From IMG/VR virus record IMGVR_UViG_3300001683_000067, positions 1 through 21,509 of that record: a stretch of DNA of 21,509 nucleotides; one strand, written 5' to 3'. Below, piece by piece: positions 12,452 to 20,164 of this stretch (position 1 is its first letter; each line of letters opens with the position of its first letter). The notes below the pieces were generated by a model, which searched no databases, was not told the origin of the DNA, and worked only from the letters and a program-made list of their open reading frames with translations. A program made the position numbers and the translations under genes. Source of the stretch: a virus.

Positions 12452-15400
12452 CTAAACATCACCAAACCCCGTTAAAAAATCAAGACTGACAAACTCTCCG
12501 GATCGAGCCGGCTGCAAGAGGATCTTTCCACGTATCGTGTAGTTTTCCACGTCAGCCTGTGTGGTTGTTGACGTATCAATCATGACCCTGAATCCCTGCA
12601 ATCCTCGGCGCTGCTGAATCTGAGAAAGCAATGGCGTCACTGCAGCAGAGAAATTCGCCAGAGTTTCGCTTAAACTGGTATCCGGAAATAGCGTATCTCG
12701 AGCGATAACACGGACCTGACGGCGGATATTAATCAACAAGCGCCGAACATTGATTCTATCAAGAGATCCCGCTGCAGCCTTCAACGTCTTCTGACCAAAG
12801 ATCACGACTCCGGGGCCGCCGTCGCGACTTATAAGCGAATTGATATCAGCGCTGTATAGATCATCCAGATTAGAATCTTTCAGTTTGACCTGGGTCTCCG
12901 TGACAGTTTCCAAATGCCCTCGAGAAAAACCGGCGGGAGCAAACCAGGGCGCGCCCAGAGCATCATTCAACGCGTAGGCACCGAGCACTGCCACTGAGGG
13001 TGGACATCGCACGTCAGTATTAGTCTCAAGATCCCTGATGAACACATCAGGAAAATAGGCTGCCGCAAATGAGGAATCAAGTGAACGGCCCTTGAATCGA
13101 CTGATCGTGTCCGAGAGGCCCACAATTTGTGCAGAGGACGTCACAAAGGTAGCAGTGTCATCTTTCTCCTCAATATCCATGATATATAGCGCGTCGAATC
13201 GCCGCTCAACTGCGTCGATCGCATAATCCGTAATGTTCTCGTGACGAAAACCAGGAGTGACGAGTAGTTGAATATCAACATCCGCTTTCTCTGCCATGAT
13301 ATCAATGGCCTTTCGAACAGATGCCACTGTCGCCGAATTAACACCAAACTCATTGGTGCGATCAGCCATCTCTCTACGTACGGCTGCATCAGTCATGTTA
13401 AATTTGTCCTCATCAAAAATATTGAGACCATCAAATCCGCCATAGACTGGGAACGTAAAATTAAGATGATCCTTATTGTTATCGTCCGCGAAATCCTTGT
13501 TAGGATCTAAAAATCTTATGCCCCAGCCCTTGGGGTCTGCGGCGTCGGATGCAGGGTCATCTAGATGACCCTCTGGACTTATGAACGAGGCGCTGGGGGC
13601 CAGCACTCCATTCCGACTATACTTCGCGGATGCCCATTTCGTCGAATCTACTACACCGTCAGTACCGGTTATGACTTGGACCCGTTCCAAGGTGAATAGA
13701 TTATTGTTGAACCTATCTGCATCCAGCACACTCCCAGCGATATCGAGGGTTCCTTCATTGGCATCAACAATCGGATTTTGGTTGGTAGTGTGAAAATTGG
13801 GAAAGTATTTCACAAAACTGGCAATCGACGCGTCTATTTTATGCTCACGATTAGGCTCTTCTAGCAATGTCTTCTGTTCAAACTGCACACCCCAGGTTAA
13901 GCCCTTCACTACCTCGTTCTCTTCGAATTGTTTACTTTTTTGATTAGCTATGTGTTCCCTGAAGGGTATCGGCAGCTGCACACAGCGTGATAGCTCATCA
14001 GTTGTAATACCGACAGTGCTAGCAATAGCAGAGGTGGGAAACGACCCTGTCAAAATACTGGCATGTGGTGTTGAAGTGCCTGACGTGACGAGGTGTGGCA
14101 TTCCCCTGAAGCCTACAGGAATAGTAGTAATATCTAAGCGACCTCGACGGAGATCGTCAGATTCTTCGATGCGGATGTACCGAGAGATATTAGCCTGGGT
14201 CCCTTCAACAACCACCTTCTGGGAGCCTGGTTTCTTATCAAAATCATAAAATATATTGGCGTCCCCGATCACCTTAGTGATGTATTTGTCTGATGAAGGA
14301 TTCAGATCAAGACCGGTGAACGTATCCAGGGGCGCCGCCGTTGTGCTTCGGTCTGCATCATTAAACTCGCGGACCACCAAGTCAAATGTTCCGAAGCGAG
14401 TAGTGGGAGTCTTCGCTCGAATGTTCTCAATAGTCACCTTGAATTCTGTGTTGCTCCCACTACCGGCGGAGATCGCGTGTACACGAAAGAGATTTTTATT
14501 CTGACCCCGGATCCGTTGTGATATCACAAAGGGGGATCTCGCAGTCGTGAATCTATCTGTGAATGACTCAAAATCAGACACACCGACATTAGAGGTGGTC
14601 GAAGCTGCAGAGGTTGCGCGCGGCATACTACCAGTGAGCAAAAAGCCCAGTGTGGATCTCTCATGTCCTTGACCTTCGTCGACGGCGTGGCCGGTCCGGA
14701 TGGGCATGCCATCAGTGTCGCCTATACCTGATCCCGTAATCACTGCATATGCCGGATGAATGTCATAATGAGTGTAAAGACAGTGCCCAGCAAGTTCAAT
14801 TGCGCGAGGGTCAGTATTGAATATACGGGCAAAATAGATATCACTCCAAGGGTCAAAAGAGCTGGTTATGACGTTGTCATAACCTGTGGTCTGTTTGTGC
14901 CCATTTAGAATCATCGTAAAAGAGTCGCTGCCTAAGGATCCAGTGATCACATCACCCAGATTGGCTCCACCCATATCACCGACACCAAACACTTTACCCG
15001 CAACAGTTGTCGACGGCAAGTTGTTGGGTACCAGTGAAGAGCTCAAGGAGGCCACGACTCCGGACGGAGTGAATAGGACCCCCCGAATAATTGGATGTGA
15101 TCCGGTAGTACCCAGCTCTGTAATGCCCGCGTCAGAGAAAATCGTCGATCCCGCTGACTGTGACATGAAGCACCCCAGGAAAAAAGTCCTTCCTAAAGTT
15201 CCGGCGCTAGGATCAGCAGTTGCTGCGTAAGCATTCGAACCGATAATGCCGTTCGCTTGCGGCAACTGTTGGCCGACAGTGAAGCCCGCGTTGGTCACTG
15301 CACCGTCAGTGGCACTTCTCTTTTTTCCGTCGCCGGCGCCCAAGATTCTAACATACACAACCGAGGCAGCATTCCTCATCCACTCATTAACAGCTATCGG

Positions 15401-15595
15401 GCCAAACTTCTTTCCGTCTGTGTTCCCAAAATTATCGATGAAGGTCTGGAAGCTTCCCAAGTCGAGGGGCACGAAGGCTGGGCCGCGAACAGCAGTGCCA
15501 ATGACACCGGCGGGGACTCCGCTAGGCGACGGAGCAACCGTCGATCTAGATAAATCAACTGTTCGTGTGGTTACCCCGGGTCTATTACCTGCCAT
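12452..15595 (-). CDS. Phage tail sheath protein (T4 gp18-like, enlarged)
   Basis: 1047 residues, start ATG 15595 with GGAG 8 bases upstream. This is the contractile outer tube of the tail. The N terminus (PGVTTRTVDLS, then GVPAGVIGTAVRGPAFVPLD and FQTFIDNFG) and the C terminus are typical: PSVAVLGAYALNDALG, WFAPAGFSRG, LYSADINSLISRDGGPGVVIFGQKT in pieces, DRINVRRLLINIRRQV, and a closing domain with FRVMIDTSTT and VENYTIRGKILLQP. T4 gp18 has 659 residues, so about 390 extra residues sit in the middle, probably as surface-exposed insertion domains. The assignment identifies the virus as a myovirus. The 66-aa gene and the GIY-YIG gene follow; the coiled-coil 111-aa gene precedes. Confidence 0.93.
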   Translation of the reverse strand: MAGNRPGVTTRTVDLSRSTVAPSPSGVPAGVIGTAVRGPAFVPLDLGSFQTFIDNFGNTDGKKFGPIAVNEWMRNAASVVYVRILGAGDGKKRSATDGAVTNAGFTVGQQLPQANGIIGSNAYAATADPSAGTLGRTFFLGCFMSQSAGSTIFSDAGITELGTTGSHPIIRGVLFTPSGVVASLSSSLVPNNLPSTTVAGKVFGVGDMGGANLGDVITGSLGSDSFTMILNGHKQTTGYDNVITSSFDPWSDIYFARIFNTDPRAIELAGHCLYTHYDIHPAYAVITGSGIGDTDGMPIRTGHAVDEGQGHERSTLGFLLTGSMPRATSAASTTSNVGVSDFESFTDRFTTARSPFVISQRIRGQNKNLFRVHAISAGSGSNTEFKVTIENIRAKTPTTRFGTFDLVVREFNDADRSTTAAPLDTFTGLDLNPSSDKYITKVIGDANIFYDFDKKPGSQKVVVEGTQANISRYIRIEESDDLRRGRLDITTIPVGFRGMPHLVTSGTSTPHASILTGSFPTSAIASTVGITTDELSRCVQLPIPFREHIANQKSKQFEENEVVKGLTWGVQFEQKTLLEEPNREHKIDASIASFVKYFPNFHTTNQNPIVDANEGTLDIAGSVLDADRFNNNLFTLERVQVITGTDGVVDSTKWASAKYSRNGVLAPSASFISPEGHLDDPASDAADPKGWGIRFLDPNKDFADDNNKDHLNFTFPVYGGFDGLNIFDEDKFNMTDAAVRREMADRTNEFGVNSATVASVRKAIDIMAEKADVDIQLLVTPGFRHENITDYAIDAVERRFDALYIMDIEEKDDTATFVTSSAQIVGLSDTISRFKGRSLDSSFAAAYFPDVFIRDLETNTDVRCPPSVAVLGAYALNDALGAPWFAPAGFSRGHLETVTETQVKLKDSNLDDLYSADINSLISRDGGPGVVIFGQKTLKAAAGSLDRINVRRLLINIRRQVRVIARDTLFPDTSLSETLANFSAAVTPLLSQIQQRRGLQGFRVMIDTSTTTQADVENYTIRGKILLQPARSGEFVSLDFLTGFGDV

Positions 15596-15624
15596 TAGAG
15601 AATCTCCTGAATTATAGCGCTCTT

Positions 15625-15657
15625 TTAATACTTATCACCCACACGCATGATTCTCAC
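15625..15657 (-). pseudogene. Ten-codon remnant resembling the start of the 66-aa SH3-like gene
   Basis: GTG 15657 shares its G with the upstream stop (TAGTG) and opens a ten-codon frame, MRIMRVGDKY, ended by TAA. It matches the opening of the 66-aa gene at 12421 (MRMIRVGDEV) in protein and DNA: about 22 of 27 bases agree (GTGAGAAT-C/G-ATxCGxGTGGGTGATxAG). The likeness suggests a duplicated gene that lost all but its start, or a conserved leader peptide, in the gap before the sheath gene. Confidence 0.35.
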
Positions 15658-15992
15658 TATGCGTCGCCCTTCATTTTATTGTGCCATTTGAGCTTTTTGA
15701 CATGATCCTCCAGATGCTCTTGCAGCATCCCCTCGTTATCTTTTGCCCAGGACTCCATTTCGCTCTCCTTCAGCTCATCAAGCATCCTCCACAAGGATTC
15801 ATTTTCGTCCTTGATCTCCTCAATTAGATCCAAACAGTAATTTAGTGAAGTGTCTATCCATTCAACGTGAGAGGCTGCGGGGGGACGGAGGCGTGTCCGT
15901 AACCAATCACGAATGTCTTCTAGTCGTTCATCATCGGACTTTTCTGGTGATTCTGTTTGCAGCAATTGTTTATCTCGTGCTTTAAGCGTCAT
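15657..15992 (-). CDS. Coiled-coil hypothetical protein upstream of the tail sheath
   Basis: 111 residues, charged and helical. An N-terminal Lys/Asp/Glu-rich part (LKARDKQLLQTESPEKSDDE) precedes DIRDWLRTRLRPPAASHVEW and long heptad-like helices (LDLIEEIKDENESLWRMLDE, then EMESWAKDNEGMLQEHLEDH). The ATG 15992 lies inside the end of the GAPDH-like gene (11-base overlap), so translation is probably coupled. The position just before the tail sheath may mean a structural or assembly role, but no family is recognised. Confidence 0.65.
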   Translation of the reverse strand: MTLKARDKQLLQTESPEKSDDERLEDIRDWLRTRLRPPAASHVEWIDTSLNYCLDLIEEIKDENESLWRMLDELKESEMESWAKDNEGMLQEHLEDHVKKLKWHNKMKGDA

Positions 15993-17055
15993 CTATAAGG
16001 TACCTCTCTACTGGCTCTAGTTTTGTCAAGTAATCATTGCCATATAATCCATACATTGCAGCAGATACACTCGAGAGCAAAGAGTTGCCATCTTGAGGTG
16101 TCATCGCAAATCCGACCACTTTAGTGACACCTGACGACTGAGTCACCGATAAGCTCGGCAGACATACCACTGCTTGATTGTATATTCGTCCATAGAAGCC
16201 GTGATCACGCCCAAAACTGAATACTTTGTTTGTTGTCTCATGCTGTGTCGTAGTCACAAACATGTCATTTCGAAATCTTTCGACGATATCCTCCTGCGTC
16301 AATTTTTCACTTAACAAAAGAGAAAATCTCACCATGTGCATATACTGTGAGTTGATTTTCATTGCGCTCGAGAATATAGGAAAACTCCCACCCGTCTTGG
16401 TGTGTAATAGATCGTTGACATCCCTTGCATGGTGTGTACCGAATCTCGTGTCCGAGTGTTTTTCGGCGGTGGGCGCCGGCACGAAACCCTCATTCTGGCT
16501 CGCATCATTCGCCCGCCTGATGCAGACAAAATCGCCGGCGACCAACTTAGTCAAATCACCCGACGTCAATGATAAAATGAGTCTACTGATAGCATGCGTA
16601 TTACAACTCACTACCTGCACAAATGACGGCGCTGCCTTGTTCATCTCGACATCATTGATGCCCCAGGCATAGGGAAAACCAAACCCTTTCTCGCTTCCTT
16701 GAGCGATGAATATCGTATTAGAATTGTCTGCATGCGCTTGATAAAACAAGACTTTATTGTTGTTTCCTGCGGGGGTACAGTCAATCACCACATCCGAAAT
16801 TTCCAAGGATTGCTCTAGAGTATGAGTTACCTCATGACCAAGATCTATGAAATTTTTCACCTGATCTTCGTTGACAACTAGACCCGCGCCTTGTCCAATG
16901 AGGCTATTGACTTTAGCAGTCTCATAGTCTAACGGTGTGCGCTTATGGAAGATGACTCGATCAATTCCGATCTCTCCCTTGAGACGAGCGAGGAGGCCGA
17001 TCAGTGGTTCTCCAATCGTTCCCGTCCCAATGACTAAGACAGTCTTTTGACCCAT
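15982..17055 (-). CDS. Type II (archaeal-type) glyceraldehyde-3-phosphate dehydrogenase homologue
   Basis: 357 residues, start ATG 17055 with GGGAG 6 bases upstream. The N terminus VLVIGTGTIGEPLIGLL is a Rossmann nucleotide-binding loop. Later blocks follow archaeal-type phosphorylating GAPDH: VVIDCTPAGNNNK (89-101), FIAQGSEK (116-123), VVSCNTHAISRL (148-159; catalytic Cys151), CIRRANDASQNEG (178-190), and SQYMHMVRFSLLL (236-248; His240 at the place of the general base in the family MH-V motif). Length is close to the usual 340. If active it would oxidise glyceraldehyde-3-phosphate or a related phosphorylated aldehyde with NAD(P). The family TTGLCR after the Cys is THAISR here, so substrate may differ. 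It overlaps the coiled-coil gene before the tail sheath. Confidence 0.7.
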   Translation of the reverse strand: MGQKTVLVIGTGTIGEPLIGLLARLKGEIGIDRVIFHKRTPLDYETAKVNSLIGQGAGLVVNEDQVKNFIDLGHEVTHTLEQSLEISDVVIDCTPAGNNNKVLFYQAHADNSNTIFIAQGSEKGFGFPYAWGINDVEMNKAAPSFVQVVSCNTHAISRLILSLTSGDLTKLVAGDFVCIRRANDASQNEGFVPAPTAEKHSDTRFGTHHARDVNDLLHTKTGGSFPIFSSAMKINSQYMHMVRFSLLLSEKLTQEDIVERFRNDMFVTTTQHETTNKVFSFGRDHGFYGRIYNQAVVCLPSLSVTQSSGVTKVVGFAMTPQDGNSLLSSVSAAMYGLYGNDYLTKLEPVERYLIDDA

Positions 17056-17123
17056 AAATTACTCCCGGCGCTGCCTTCCGGATAAGTGTAATCCTATCTC
17101 AACATTTGTATTCGAGTTGGGGC

Positions 17124-17591
17124 CTAGCCCTCTTGAAGCCACGCATCTCGATCTTGCATCTGGGCATAGAGGTCATCATCCCATGGACCCTCGCCACCCT
17201 TCATTGCACAATTGAGTATAGCCTCTTCGGCGGTGAACTCCTTGAAGACCTCGGGCTGGTACATGTCATAGTAGATCTCTTTATCGATTCCGTCCGGCCT
17301 GGTGGCGCTTGTCTGGGAGTCAAAGACCAGATCACCCATCTCAACCCAGCCGTGGACAATAGGCTTTGGTGGATTCTTCCACTTATCTGTCACAGTGCCA
17401 TGGACAACTTTGAACTTAGACTTATCATTTAGATCAGGATGTTTCTTTGCCGATCGGCCTGGTCTTCCCTTGGTGTAGTATTCCTCGAACCATTCCTCGG
17501 CTTTCTGATATGCGAAGGGAAAGCACATGCCCTGAGCAAGAACATTCTGCTCTACTAACAGTTCTCTTATGTACTCGCGGAGGAGACTCAT
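17124..17591 (-). CDS. Tagged papain-like Cys-His-Asp protein A
   Basis: 155 residues, start ATG 17591 (ATGA overlap with the upstream gene). The tag MSLLREYIRELLVEQ is class B, with I-R-E at residues 8-10 and L-V-E at 12-14. The cargo has a possible catalytic triad: Cys23 (AQGMCFPFAY), His80 (IVHGWVE) and Asp91 (LVFDSQT). The layout Cys on a helix, then strand VVHGTV, then H-[GA]-WV and a following VxD, matches its neighbour at 19727-20164, with identical His-Asp spacing. It resembles papain-like or transglutaminase-like folds of small phage proteins; substrate unknown. The end GGEGPWD also matches the neighbour (HWGPWD). It is the last gene of the right tag cluster. Confidence 0.75.
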   Translation of the reverse strand: MSLLREYIRELLVEQNVLAQGMCFPFAYQKAEEWFEEYYTKGRPGRSAKKHPDLNDKSKFKVVHGTVTDKWKNPPKPIVHGWVEMGDLVFDSQTSATRPDGIDKEIYYDMYQPEVFKEFTAEEAILNCAMKGGEGPWDDDLYAQMQDRDAWLQEG

Positions 17592-18055
17592 CTCACAGAG
17601 TCTCCAGGGTTGCCGGTCAAATTGGCAATGGAGACATGAAAGCGACGAGATGGTTCTGGATCTCCGGGAGAACCGCCCACTAGCTGGATCACATCCTGCA
17701 CATATGTCTTGAGCTCATCCTGGTTGCTTACCCACACCACCCACGACTTCCTATCCAGCGCTTCATCGGATCGCTCTTCCACAGTGCCTTCCAAAGTGAC
17801 CGCCGGCGGAGGGGGAAGCATTCCGTCTTTTGACAATTGCTTGAGCTGTTTTTTGTACGGTTTCAGGACACTCTGATGTGCCAATGTCACGTGAAACTTA
17901 TCTTCGGGTAGAGGAACGGCTTCCGGTGGTAGCTGTTGTAAAAGAGATGAGACACTGCTCACTATCGCCGGGGAGGGCATTAGCTTGAGAATTCCGGTGA
18001 ACTTTACTTCTTGTTCCGTTAATAATTCTCGTATATATTCGCGGAGGAGACTCAT
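17588..18055 (-). CDS. Tagged 2H phosphoesterase (LigT/Acb1-like fold)
   Basis: 155 residues, start ATG 18055 with GGAGG 5 bases upstream, ATGA overlaps on both sides. The class B tag MSLLREYIRELLTEQ is followed by a 2H phosphoesterase: first motif FHVTLAH (His55-x-Thr57) and second motif FHVSIAN (His140-x-Ser142), 85 residues apart, with strands before each. Enzymes of this superfamily cleave 2',3'-cyclic phosphates, 2'-5' linked oligonucleotides or, in phage Acb1 (T4 gp57B), cyclic oligonucleotide second messengers of CBASS immunity. The combination of a capsid-targeting-like tag with this fold suggests a protein delivered with the DNA. Which substrate it uses cannot be read from sequence; an RNA repair or tRNA-processing role is the main alternative. 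Fold call is fairly strong. Confidence 0.8.
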   Translation of the reverse strand: MSLLREYIRELLTEQEVKFTGILKLMPSPAIVSSVSSLLQQLPPEAVPLPEDKFHVTLAHQSVLKPYKKQLKQLSKDGMLPPPPAVTLEGTVEERSDEALDRKSWVVWVSNQDELKTYVQDVIQLVGGSPGDPEPSRRFHVSIANLTGNPGDSVR

Positions 18056-18261
18056 TTGCGCCTCCTTTTCAATGCGTACTCATCCCAGCGTTCTACTTTA
18101 TCGCGCATCCCCTCGATGTTGAAACGCGCAGGAATCTGGATGAAGGGCAGCACTGCGTGGACCAGAAACATCACTCCGGCCACAGTGAAATGGATGCCGG
18201 CAGTGCCAGCGAACAAGAGGTGGCTGAGATACGTCTCGTTGTTGTCGCTTACGTGGCTCAT
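18052..18261 (-). CDS. Small membrane protein, DUF6356-like
   Basis: 69 residues; both ends overlap neighbours as ATGA. The sequence NETYLSHLLFAGTAGIHF followed by TVAGVMFLVHAVLPFIQ gives one or two membrane helices with the family pattern E-TY-x-x-H-x-x-x-A and a second segment ending [LV]VH-x-x-[LI]P. The C-terminal tail is basic (ALKRRRK). DUF6356 proteins are uncharacterised small membrane proteins of proteobacteria and phages. It is the only member of the right cluster without a tag, and it lies between the fusion protein and the 2H phosphoesterase. Confidence 0.65.
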   Translation of the reverse strand: MSHVSDNNETYLSHLLFAGTAGIHFTVAGVMFLVHAVLPFIQIPARFNIEGMRDKVERWDEYALKRRRK

Positions 18262-19730
18262 CGGTAGTTCACCGCCCCGATCACCGTGTTCTCCGGATAC
18301 TTCTCAGCCATCTTGTCTTTCAGGTGACCGATGCTAGGGTGCATCATCTTACCGAAGTGCACGTATGAGCCGGGCTCAGATGCATGCCTTCTAAAGAACT
18401 CATCCACCAATCGGCTGGCAACTTTCTGCCCACCAAACTCGTCTCGAGTCTTCATGTAATCGATGTACCACATGGGCGCGCCATCGTCGGCAGTGCCTTG
18501 CGAGTGATAGTCCAGAAATCCGATGACGCAGTCATCATCGACACCCGGAACGAGCTGGCCCTTCCTAGGTTTCTTTAGTGGTCGACCGGTCTTGCCGCGG
18601 CGTTCCCACTCCTGCACATCTGCGAAGTAGTAATCGCTTTCGTGGGGCGGATCGGTGACCGAAGTGTCGCAGAGAGCCAGGCGCTTGACATGGCCACCTC
18701 TGTTGTACGATAGAGGTGAATCGACCTCTCGGAACTCTACACTTTCGGTGAGGAGTCCCCTTATGTACTCACGAACCGCTGACTCATCCAATTCCTCTGC
18801 TGGATCGTATCCCGGGTATGCCTCCTTCGGTTTGCCCATCGCGCGGGTGATGTCCTCTATCCTCTGCTTCTCGTCCTCTTCGAGCTCCCTGATCGGATTG
18901 AGCACCATGCGAGGCACGATGTAATCTCTGTCCAATCGACCGGTCATCTCACCGTACCACCTGATGAAGTCCCACGACAGGCGGACTTGCATGCCCTTCT
19001 TCAGCTGACCGACGTACACCATCCAAAGCTCCGAGCGGTGCCACGCCTCTTGGGTTGTCTGCTGATCTGGTACACAACTTATTACGCCCTCTTCTCGATG
19101 AAGGTCGTCGTCTGGATCAACACCGGAATGTCGGGCATATTTCTCCCAATTAAAGTCCTTTCCGTACTCATTGTTGGGCGAGCTTGGACAATGAGAGCCG
19201 TACGGCACTCGAGTCTCTATCTCGTCACCGCTCTTATCCTTGATGTCGACTGCGTATATGTGTCCGGTAGCAGCGCTCCCTAAAGCCTCGAGAGCCTTGT
19301 CGATGGTGGGGGCCAGTGAGATTCGGGGATCGAACTCATCCTCAATTACCCGGCCATCTTCGTCCTCGTACGGATGCCTGGGAACTCGGGGCTCCATGAC
19401 CGTGCCCACGTCATCACCGATCCAGCTGCTCGAAATGTGGTACCACTCGAACAGTCGATCGAGATCTCGCGCGGATATGGTGTACGGTGAATCTCCGTAG
19501 AGGCTATCAACAACCCTCTCTAGTGGTTGCTCCCACCAGTGTGCATTAATGTACCACATCTTCCGGCCGTCGGGGGCATCGGGGCTGGAGTATTCACTCA
19601 GCATCCCTCTGACATACGTGCGCACCATGGACTCAGTCATCTCCTCCTGTTCCAGCACGTCGAGCACAGCATTGCTGACCGGCACGTCCTGCGCCTGGAG
19701 GGTGTTGAATATCTGGGGTTCTTTTTTCAC
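18258..19730 (-). CDS. Fusion protein: tag, ADP-ribosyltransferase-like (?) domain, tag, GNAT acetyltransferase domain
   Basis: 490 residues from GTG 19730, which overlaps the upstream stop as GTGA with GGAG 8 bases upstream. Two class B tags lie inside: residues 31-47 (MTESMVRTYVRGMLSEY) and 315-330 (ESAVREYIRGLLTES). Between them is a domain with KMWYINAHWWEQP, YHISSSWIG (about 97-105), MEPRVPRHPYEDEDG, RISLAPTIDKALEAL (136-150) and HIYAVDI. The order YHxS, then RISLAPT, then a YAVD strand recalls ADP-ribosyltransferase-like folds, but I am not sure. After the second tag comes a GNAT domain: VIGFLDYHSQG, MWYIDYMKTRDEFGGQKVAS (acetyl-CoA loop) and LVDEFFRRH. An ATG at 19640 directly after AGGAGGAG would make the first tag N-terminal and is a real alternative start. 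Confidence 0.75.
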   Translation of the reverse strand: MKKEPQIFNTLQAQDVPVSNAVLDVLEQEEMTESMVRTYVRGMLSEYSSPDAPDGRKMWYINAHWWEQPLERVVDSLYGDSPYTISARDLDRLFEWYHISSSWIGDDVGTVMEPRVPRHPYEDEDGRVIEDEFDPRISLAPTIDKALEALGSAATGHIYAVDIKDKSGDEIETRVPYGSHCPSSPNNEYGKDFNWEKYARHSGVDPDDDLHREEGVISCVPDQQTTQEAWHRSELWMVYVGQLKKGMQVRLSWDFIRWYGEMTGRLDRDYIVPRMVLNPIRELEEDEKQRIEDITRAMGKPKEAYPGYDPAEELDESAVREYIRGLLTESVEFREVDSPLSYNRGGHVKRLALCDTSVTDPPHESDYYFADVQEWERRGKTGRPLKKPRKGQLVPGVDDDCVIGFLDYHSQGTADDGAPMWYIDYMKTRDEFGGQKVASRLVDEFFRRHASEPGSYVHFGKMMHPSIGHLKDKMAEKYPENTVIGAVNYR

Positions 19731-20164
19731 AGTCCGCTCTCCGTCTCTAGATCCCACGGCCCCCAGTGCCCATACTCTAGGATCTTCTTGCGAGCTTCTT
19801 CCCACGTGTACTCGATGGTGTTGCCGATGTAGTTGATCTGGCCGATAGCATAATAGAGCGGTTGAGGTATCTCGAGGTCCCTGCCATTGGCCTTATCGAT
19901 CACCATGCCGTTGCCCAGCACCCAGGCGTGTCCGTACGTCATGCCTTCTAGTGCGCCTTGACCGGCAACCTCCCCGTGCACCAAGATCAGGTCGTCGCAG
20001 CGATCAGCAGCTAGACACTCGTCCATCATGTATCTGCCGGCAGCTTGGTAGCAGTCTCCGCCGGTATTTTGCTGCGAGACTCCGTGCTGTTCGGCCGCGG
20101 CATCCTGCGACGCCTGGAGCTCCTCGACAGAAATCTCGTTGATGTACTCGCGGAGGAGGCTCAT
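19727..20164 (-). CDS. Tagged papain-like Cys-His-Asp protein B
   Basis: 145 residues, start ATG 20164 with GGAGG-rich upstream sequence and ATGA overlap. The tag is MSLLREYINEISVEEL, with I-N-E at residues 8-10. After a short linker the domain runs GGDCYQAAGRYMMD (Cys38), LILVHGEVAGQG, YGHAWVLGNGMVIDKANGRD (His79, Asp90), PLYYAIGQI and a C-terminal TWEEARKKILEYGHWGPWDL. Cys-His-Asp order and spacing match protein A (17124-17591), so the two are paralogues. The layout suggests a papain-like hydrolase or transferase. I recall this domain as an uncharacterised but common phage protein. It shares the GTGA junction with the fusion protein. Confidence 0.78.
   Translation of the reverse strand: MSLLREYINEISVEELQASQDAAAEQHGVSQQNTGGDCYQAAGRYMMDECLAADRCDDLILVHGEVAGQGALEGMTYGHAWVLGNGMVIDKANGRDLEIPQPLYYAIGQINYIGNTIEYTWEEARKKILEYGHWGPWDLETESGL

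Noticed and set aside
16226-16672. Plus-strand open frame of 148 codons
   Set aside because: It is wholly opposite the GAPDH-like gene, whose catalytic motif, Rossmann loop and start are clear.
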